19,916 nucleotides of DNA from Alphaproteobacteria bacterium (GTDB lineage Bacteria > Pseudomonadota > Alphaproteobacteria > Micropepsales > Micropepsaceae): assembly GCA_028869355.1 (NCBI GenBank), contig JAGWSK010000231.1, positions 1 through 19,916 of the forward strand, in the 5' to 3' direction. The translations under genes were made by a program, and so were the position numbers. The notes below the pieces were generated by a model. That model saw only the letters and a list, made by a program, of their open reading frames with translations, did not search any database and was not told the origin of the DNA. This document shows, one piece after another, positions 15,411 to 19,916 of the stretch. The stretch's first letter is position 1. Every line of letters starts with the position of its first letter.

Positions 15411-16613
15411 ATGTACGACCTTCTCAAGGGAATCCGCATCCTCGATCTGACCACGACCTATCTCGGGCCCTATGCAACGCAGTTCCTCGGCGACATGGGT
15501 GCCGACATCGTCAAGATCGAACCGCCGGGTGGCGAAGTCGGGCGTTCGCCGCGCCCCAGCCGCTCACCCGAAATGGGCGCGGGCTTTCTCAATACGAACC
15601 GCAACAAGCGCTCGCTGGCGATCGATTTGCGCCAGCAGGCTGGGCGCGACGTCATCCTGCGCCTGGCAAAGCGGTCGGACGCGTTTGTTCACAATATGCG
15701 GCCGCAAGCGGTGGCCAAACTCGGCCTCTCCTATGACGCATTGCGGCGCGCCAATCCTGCGATTGTTTACTGTCTGGCGCCCGGATTCGATCAGGCCGGT
15801 CCGATGGCGGCGCAGCCCGCCTATGATGACATCATCCAGGCGCTGTCGGGGCTGAGTCATCTCAATCGTGACGATTCCGGCGCGCCGAGATTCCTGCCCA
15901 CGATCATTGCCGACAAAGTCGTCGGGGTGCATCTCGCCTATGCCGTCGCAGTGGGACTCACGCATCGATTCAAGACCGGAGAAGGATGTGCGATCGAGGT
16001 GCCGATGTTCGAGACCCTCGTCGCTTTTCTACTGGTCGAACATCTTTCCGGACACACATTTCGCCCGCCGCTCGCGCCGCTCGGCTATGAGCGCATGGTG
16101 GCCGTTAACCGGCGGCCGTATCGCACCCGCGACGGCTATATGGCGATCATGCCGTACACGACTCAGCAATGGACCAGATTTCTCAAGGCGGTCGCGCGTG
16201 CCGATCTGTTAACGGAGGATTGGGTGCGCGATCCGGTTCAGCGCAGCGCCAATGTCGATCGGCTCTATCAGATCATTGCCGATACTGCGCCGTCAAAAAC
16301 CAATGCCGAATGGATGGTCCTGCTGAAGTCAGCCGATATTCCGTGCGGACCGGTTAACACATTCGACGATCTGCTTTCCCATGCTCAACTCACTGCCGTT
16401 AACCTTTTTCAGCCGGCAGAACACCCAAGCGAAGGCCCGATCACGTCGGTTCGGTCTTCGTTCCGTGTCAAAGGCAGTGCAGGGAAGCCGGATCGTTCCG
16501 CACCGAGGGTAGGAGAAGGTGGACGCGAGATTTTGCGCGACGCCGGATTCAGCCATGACGAAATTGAAAATCTTATTTTAGACAAAGTCTTAGCTCCGGG
16601 ACCCGAGACTTGA
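15411..16613 (+). CDS. CaiB/BaiF (class III) CoA-transferase
   Basis: This 400-residue enzyme transfers CoA between carboxylic acids through a covalent aspartyl intermediate. The N-terminus (LKGIRILDLTTTYLGPYATQFLGDMGADIVKIEPP) is diagnostic, as are NRNKRSLAIDLR and the AYDDIIQALSGL block. The candidate nucleophile is Asp168 in TIIADKVVGVHLAYAV, matching Asp169 of formyl-CoA transferase. Length is normal for the family. The ATG lies 17 bases after the ELM1 gene, so cotranscription is likely, though a functional link to the three upstream genes is not obvious. It could equally serve the divergent catabolic block by activating an acid to its thioester. Substrate cannot be assigned. Confidence 0.93.
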   Translation: MYDLLKGIRILDLTTTYLGPYATQFLGDMGADIVKIEPPGGEVGRSPRPSRSPEMGAGFLNTNRNKRSLAIDLRQQAGRDVILRLAKRSDAFVHNMRPQAVAKLGLSYDALRRANPAIVYCLAPGFDQAGPMAAQPAYDDIIQALSGLSHLNRDDSGAPRFLPTIIADKVVGVHLAYAVAVGLTHRFKTGEGCAIEVPMFETLVAFLLVEHLSGHTFRPPLAPLGYERMVAVNRRPYRTRDGYMAIMPYTTQQWTRFLKAVARADLLTEDWVRDPVQRSANVDRLYQIIADTAPSKTNAEWMVLLKSADIPCGPVNTFDDLLSHAQLTAVNLFQPAEHPSEGPITSVRSSFRVKGSAGKPDRSAPRVGEGGREILRDAGFSHDEIENLILDKVLAPGPET

Positions 16614-16763
16614 CCTGCGATCAATGTTGCAGCAAAACGACGGCACAGAAGGGGGCGGTATCAAAGCAGCGCAGGGACTGAACCTGACACACTTTGGTAC
16701 AGTTGGTCATTTTAACGACACGCTCGGACTGGTAGGTTTGCGTTCGGGGATTCGGTGTATTCC

Positions 16764-17729
16764 ATGCGTAGGTGGGGTTTGGCCGTTTCGGCGTTGCTTG
16801 GCGGGGTCATGTGGACCGCCGCGGCATTTGCTGCGCCCGCACAGAACACAACCTCCACAGCGACAGTTTTCGGCTCACCGGCTTCGAATCTTGGCATTTG
16901 GCTGATGGCGGGATTTGAACAATCCCCGAACAAGACGACCTCGTTCCAATTCGAGGAATCGACGGGCTGGGTGCCTGGACCCGACCTGCTTCCGGCCGCG
17001 TCGTCACTGAATGCTCTGGCCCTGTCGGCAACGACATTGCGAAGCTCGGCCGGATTCTCACTCGCGCCGGGTCTGACTTTTGGCGTGTCGCACACGGCAT
17101 TCCAACTGGGCGCACTCGACAATGCCTTCTCGCAACAGTTTGCACTTCGGCTGGAGCCGTCGCTTCGCAGCACCGGCACGACGACGGCGAATATCAGTTG
17201 GAATTTGACCGATTGGAGCACGGTCGGGATTACCGCGTCCCATTCGACCGGCAATCCGTTGCTGCTTGGCAGCGTCGGGAGTCCGCTCGTGACCGGCCCT
17301 TCGCCGGAAAATTCCGCACTCGGCATTTCGGCGCGTGTCGGCTTCGCCGAAGGCTGGGTCACGACCCTGGCCTATTCGGAAGGTATTTCGCAGCTCGATC
17401 TCAGCCAGATGGCGGCGACCAATACGGTCGTTTCAGATGCCTATCGCATTGGCGTCGCAAAGACCGGTCTGTTCGGCAATGACGCGCTCGGGATCGCGTT
17501 GTCGCGTCCGCCGCAGATTTATGGTGTCACCGGGTTTGGCACAGTGGTCAACAATTTCGCGCTTTCGACGACACCCGCTCGCGAATCCGATGTTGAACTC
17601 GGTTATGTGACGAGCTTCCTGGACGGCACGCTGGCGCTTCAGGCCAATGCCGCTTACGAGGTCAATCCGGCGGGCGTGCGCGGTCAGAATGCGCTCGCGG
17701 CCGTGGCCCGCGCCAAACTGAACTTCTAG
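16764..17729 (+). CDS. secreted, probable outer-membrane beta-barrel protein
   Basis: This 321-residue protein has a clear Sec signal (MRRWGLAVSALLGGVMWTAAAFA, cut after AFA). The mature part is rich in Ser, Thr, Gly and Ala with alternating short strands such as SAGFSLAPGLTFGVSHTAF, TANISWNLTDWSTVGITAS and ALGISARVGFAEGWVTTLAYSE. It ends in LNF, and a terminal Phe is the usual BAM recognition signature of outer-membrane barrels. No specific porin or transporter family was recognised. A GTG at 16755 with GGGGA four bases before it is an alternative start that would add three residues. The gene stands alone: 150 bases follow the CoA-transferase stop, with no convincing promoter seen there, and 222 bases precede ettA. 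Confidence 0.78.
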   Translation: MRRWGLAVSALLGGVMWTAAAFAAPAQNTTSTATVFGSPASNLGIWLMAGFEQSPNKTTSFQFEESTGWVPGPDLLPAASSLNALALSATTLRSSAGFSLAPGLTFGVSHTAFQLGALDNAFSQQFALRLEPSLRSTGTTTANISWNLTDWSTVGITASHSTGNPLLLGSVGSPLVTGPSPENSALGISARVGFAEGWVTTLAYSEGISQLDLSQMAATNTVVSDAYRIGVAKTGLFGNDALGIALSRPPQIYGVTGFGTVVNNFALSTTPARESDVELGYVTSFLDGTLALQANAAYEVNPAGVRGQNALAAVARAKLNF

Positions 17730-17742
17730 GCCCTCTCGCTGC

Positions 17743-17783
17743 CCGCTTCCCGCGCGGGGCCCCTGGCGGTGCTCAGGTTTCCC
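17743..17783. repeat. modular dispersed repeat, copy B
   Basis: CCGCTTCCC (17743-17751), three bases, then a 29-base module (17755-17783) identical at 28 positions to 9167-9195. The only difference is T for C in GGCGGTG. The hairpin present in copy A between the two parts is missing. The element lies just after the barrel-protein stop, in the 222-base gap before ettA. The rest of that gap has a short hairpin in the ettA leader (CCTGCA at 17903-17908 with TGCAGG at 17915-17920) and nothing else I can support. Confidence 0.75.
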
Positions 17784-17951
17784 CACCGCTCCGCGGGACC
17801 AACTTATCTGGCAGTCTTCAGCTAACGGCGATTTTGCTGGACAGGGCTTGGCTCCCGCGTATCTATGGGGGCCAATTTCCGCTCATTCAGAGCCGTGAAT
17901 CACCTGCACGTTGTTGCAGGAGAAGTGCTCCCATTTCAGAGGAATCCGGCC

Positions 17952-19607
17952 ATGGCCCAGCAATACGTCTTTGTCATGAAGGGTCTGTCCAAGACCTTTC
18001 CGGGTGGCCGGCAGATTCTCAAGGACATCTGGCTCTCGTTTTTGCCGGGAGCAAAAATCGGCGTGATCGGCGTCAATGGCGCAGGCAAATCGACTCTGCT
18101 GCGCATGATGGCCGGCATCGATCGCGAGTTCACCGGCGAAGCCTGGGCTGCCGAAGGGGTACGCGTCGGATATCTGCCGCAGGAGCCTGAACTCGATCCG
18201 CAGCTCAACGTGCTCGGCAATGTGATGGAAGCGGTTGCCGAAAAGAAGCGGCTGCTCGACCGGTACAATGAGATTGCCGCGAATTACACCGACGAAACCG
18301 CGGATGAAATGGCGCAATTACAGGACAAGATCGACGCGGCCAATTTGTGGGATCTGGATTCACAGGTTGAAATGGCCATGGACGCGCTGCGCTGCCCCGA
18401 TCCCATGGCCGACGTCAACAGTCTATCAGGCGGCGAAAAACGCCGCGTCGCGCTGTGCAAGCTTTTGCTCGAAGCCCCCGACCTGCTGTTGCTCGACGAA
18501 CCAACGAACCATCTCGATGCCGAATCCGTCGCGTGGCTCGAGCGGCATTTGCGGGATTTTGCCGGCACGATCGTGCTGGTCACCCATGACCGTTATTTCC
18601 TGGATGATGTGACGGGCTGGATTCTCGAGCTCGACCGCGGGCGCGGCGTTCCCCATGAGGGAAATTATTCGAGCTGGCTGGACGCGCAGGAAAAGCGGCT
18701 GCAGACCGAGTCCGAGCACGAAGAAGCCCGCGCCCGGGCGCTCGCGCGCGAAAGCGACTGGATCAAGTCCTCGCCGCGGGCCCGCCAGGCGAAATCCAAA
18801 GCGCGCATTCAGGCGTACGAAGAATTGCTGTCGAAATCGCAGGACTCGCGACAGGGTCCGGCGCAGATCGTTATTCCGGCCGGCCCGCGACTTGGCTCCG
18901 TGGTGGTCGAAGCAAACCAACTCGGGAAAGCCTATGGCGACCGGCTGCTGTTCGAGAATCTCGACTTCAAGCTGCCGCCGGGCGGTATTGTCGGCGTGAT
19001 CGGTCCCAACGGGGCGGGCAAAACTACGCTTTTCCGCATGCTGGTCGGGCAGGAAAATCCGGACACCGGCGACTTGCGAGTCGGCGAAACGGTAATCATG
19101 GGCTATGTCGATCAGTCACGCGACACGCTGAAGCCGAATGCCACAGTCTGGGAGGAAATCTCCGGCGGTCTGGATGTGCTGGAACTCGGAAAGCGCAATA
19201 TTCCATCGCGCGCCTATGTCGGCGCATTCAATTTCAAGGGCGGCGACCAGCAGAAGAAGGTGGGGCAGTTATCCGGCGGCGAGCGCAACCGCGTCCATCT
19301 GGCAAAGATGCTGAAATCGGGCGCCAATCTGCTGCTGCTCGACGAACCGACCAACGATCTGGATGTCGAAACCCTGCGCGCGCTCGAGAATGCGCTGGAA
19401 GATTTCGCCGGTTGCGCAATGATCATCAGCCATGATCGTTGGTTCCTCGATCGCATCGCCACCCACATCCTGGCGTTTGAGGGCGATTCCCACGCGGAAT
19501 GGTTTGAGGGCAATTTCCAGGATTATGAGGCCGATCGGAAACGCCGGCTCGGGATCGATGCCGAGACGCCGCACCGGATCAAATACAAGCGGTTTGCCCG
19601 AGTCTGA
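17952..19607 (+). CDS. ettA: energy-dependent translational throttle protein EttA (ABC-F)
   Basis: This 551-residue cytosolic ABC-F protein is close in length to E. coli EttA (555). EttA binds the ribosomal E site and gates the first elongation step according to the ATP/ADP ratio. Domain 1 has Walker A GVNGAGKST (40-48), signature LSGGE (158-162) and Walker B LLLLDEP (178-184). An arm insertion lies at about 93-138. The linker that touches P-site tRNA covers about 230-300 and is rich in Arg, Lys and Glu. Domain 2 has GPNGAGKTT (351-359), LSGGE (440-444) and LLLLDEP (460-466). The conserved GGDQQKKVGQLSGG separates EttA from other ABC-F members. The ATG at 17952 follows AGAGGA by eight bases; the frame is open further upstream but with no family similarity. 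It is monocistronic by context. Confidence 0.96.
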   Translation: MAQQYVFVMKGLSKTFPGGRQILKDIWLSFLPGAKIGVIGVNGAGKSTLLRMMAGIDREFTGEAWAAEGVRVGYLPQEPELDPQLNVLGNVMEAVAEKKRLLDRYNEIAANYTDETADEMAQLQDKIDAANLWDLDSQVEMAMDALRCPDPMADVNSLSGGEKRRVALCKLLLEAPDLLLLDEPTNHLDAESVAWLERHLRDFAGTIVLVTHDRYFLDDVTGWILELDRGRGVPHEGNYSSWLDAQEKRLQTESEHEEARARALARESDWIKSSPRARQAKSKARIQAYEELLSKSQDSRQGPAQIVIPAGPRLGSVVVEANQLGKAYGDRLLFENLDFKLPPGGIVGVIGPNGAGKTTLFRMLVGQENPDTGDLRVGETVIMGYVDQSRDTLKPNATVWEEISGGLDVLELGKRNIPSRAYVGAFNFKGGDQQKKVGQLSGGERNRVHLAKMLKSGANLLLLDEPTNDLDVETLRALENALEDFAGCAMIISHDRWFLDRIATHILAFEGDSHAEWFEGNFQDYEADRKRRLGIDAETPHRIKYKRFARV

Positions 19608-19612
19608 AAACG

Positions 19613-19667
19613 GAATACGGAAGACGGGGATCGGAAATGTTAGTTCTGATGCCCGTCTTCCGTATTC
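19613..19667 (+). terminator. long hairpin between convergent ettA and SGNH-hydrolase genes
   Basis: Arms of 16 bases, GAATACGGAAGACGGG (19613-19628) and CCCGTCTTCCGTATTC (19652-19667), match perfectly. After one mismatch the stem continues with ATCGGAA against TTCTGAT (one G-U pair), leaving a loop of about seven bases. It starts six bases after the ettA stop and ends about ten before the other gene's stop, so it could stop transcription from both sides. It lacks a clear U tract, and the arms are not especially GC-rich, so it may instead be a dispersed palindrome or an RNA-processing site. Confidence 0.55.
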
Positions 19668-19677
19668 TGTATTCCGC

Positions 19678-19916
19678 TCAGGGTAACCAATCCCGCCAGG
19701 CGGGCCAGTTCCCAATCAGCCGCGCCCATTCCGCATAGCCGATCGCCGAGGGATGCGTGCCGTCCACTTCGGTGATGTCACGCAACCAGACGCCGGTATC
19801 GCGTAAGGCCGTGTAGGAATCGAAGTAGGGCACGTCCAATTCGCGGCATAGTTCCTCGAATTTGGCCGAAACCGATTTGACTCGGGCATTGCGCGGCTCG
19901 TCGTTCACCGGGGGCG
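19678..19916 (-). CDS. SGNH/GDSL-type hydrolase, C-terminal part (cut by window edge)
   Basis: Only about 79 C-terminal codons are in the window; the frame remains open at the edge (PPVNDEPRNARV...), so the start and the GDS nucleophile block lie beyond 19916. What is visible is the family's last block, VDGTHPSAIGYAEWARLI, where Asp and His of DGTH complete the catalytic Ser-Asp-His set, preceded by FEELCRELDVPYFDSYTAL. These are esterases or lipases acting on lipids, acylated sugars or thioesters; no substrate can be chosen. A GTG at 19908 is open but is unlikely to be the true start. Confidence 0.85.
   Translation of the reverse strand, partial: PPVNDEPRNARVKSVSAKFEELCRELDVPYFDSYTALRDTGVWLRDITEVDGTHPSAIGYAEWARLIGNWPAWRDWLP

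Noticed and set aside
17837..17865. sigma70-like promoter before ettA
   Set aside because: A TGGACA-like and a TATCTA-like hexamer can be found at 16-base spacing, but the second matches only about half the consensus, so it is not distinguishable from chance.
17865..17951. 29-residue N-terminal extension of EttA
   Set aside because: No similarity to the EttA N-terminus, and the ATG at 17952 has AGAGGA at proper spacing.

Overview
The window looks like chromosomal DNA of a GC-rich alphaproteobacterium, probably Hyphomicrobiales near Bradyrhizobium/Rhodopseudomonas. This is inferred from codon use, twin-arginine Bug-type binding proteins, tripartite tricarboxylate transporter (TTT) genes, an ELM1-family protein, and GC-rich mosaic palindromes between genes. 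No tRNA, rRNA, insertion sequence, integrase or CRISPR array was seen.

Left edge (1-574): the 3' part of a VOC/glyoxalase-fold gene on the + strand, then a 252-base gap between convergent genes. The gap holds GTTAC/GTAAC inverted repeats and a match to the alphaproteobacterial LexA box (GTTC-N7-GTTC).

Minus-strand catabolic block (about 11680 down to 575). In transcription order: D-2-hydroxyacid dehydrogenase, UbiD-family decarboxylase, a leaderless NMT1/SsuA-fold protein, MarR regulator, FAD aromatic monooxygenase, two tandem Bug/TctC proteins, TctA, TctB and an EutA-like ATPase. Several junctions overlap or are only a few bases apart (ATGA at marR/monooxygenase, GTGA at tctA/tctB, 5 bases at tctB/eutA). 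Palindromic repeats occupy three of the wider gaps. The block reads as uptake of a carboxylate by TTT, followed by hydroxylation and decarboxylation under MarR control. The substrate is not determined. An EutA homologue without EutB/EutC in view is the odd member.

Plus-strand block (11855-16613): four tightly packed genes, namely an Fe(II)/2-oxoglutarate oxygenase, a 631-residue protein of unknown function with a Rossmann-like start and beta-rich remainder, an ELM1-family (GT-B-like) protein, and a CaiB/BaiF class III CoA-transferase. The first three are the best candidate here for an undescribed system, perhaps making or modifying a surface glycan or lipid (inference).

Right part (16614-19916): a secreted, probably outer-membrane beta-barrel protein; the translation factor EttA (ABC-F); a long hairpin at its 3' end; and, convergent with it, the C-terminal part of an SGNH/GDSL hydrolase cut by the window edge.

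Dispersed repeats: a 29-base module at 9167-9195 recurs at 17755-17783 with one difference. The copy near 9167 also carries a hairpin related to one at 6330-6348, which suggests a family of modular intergenic elements.
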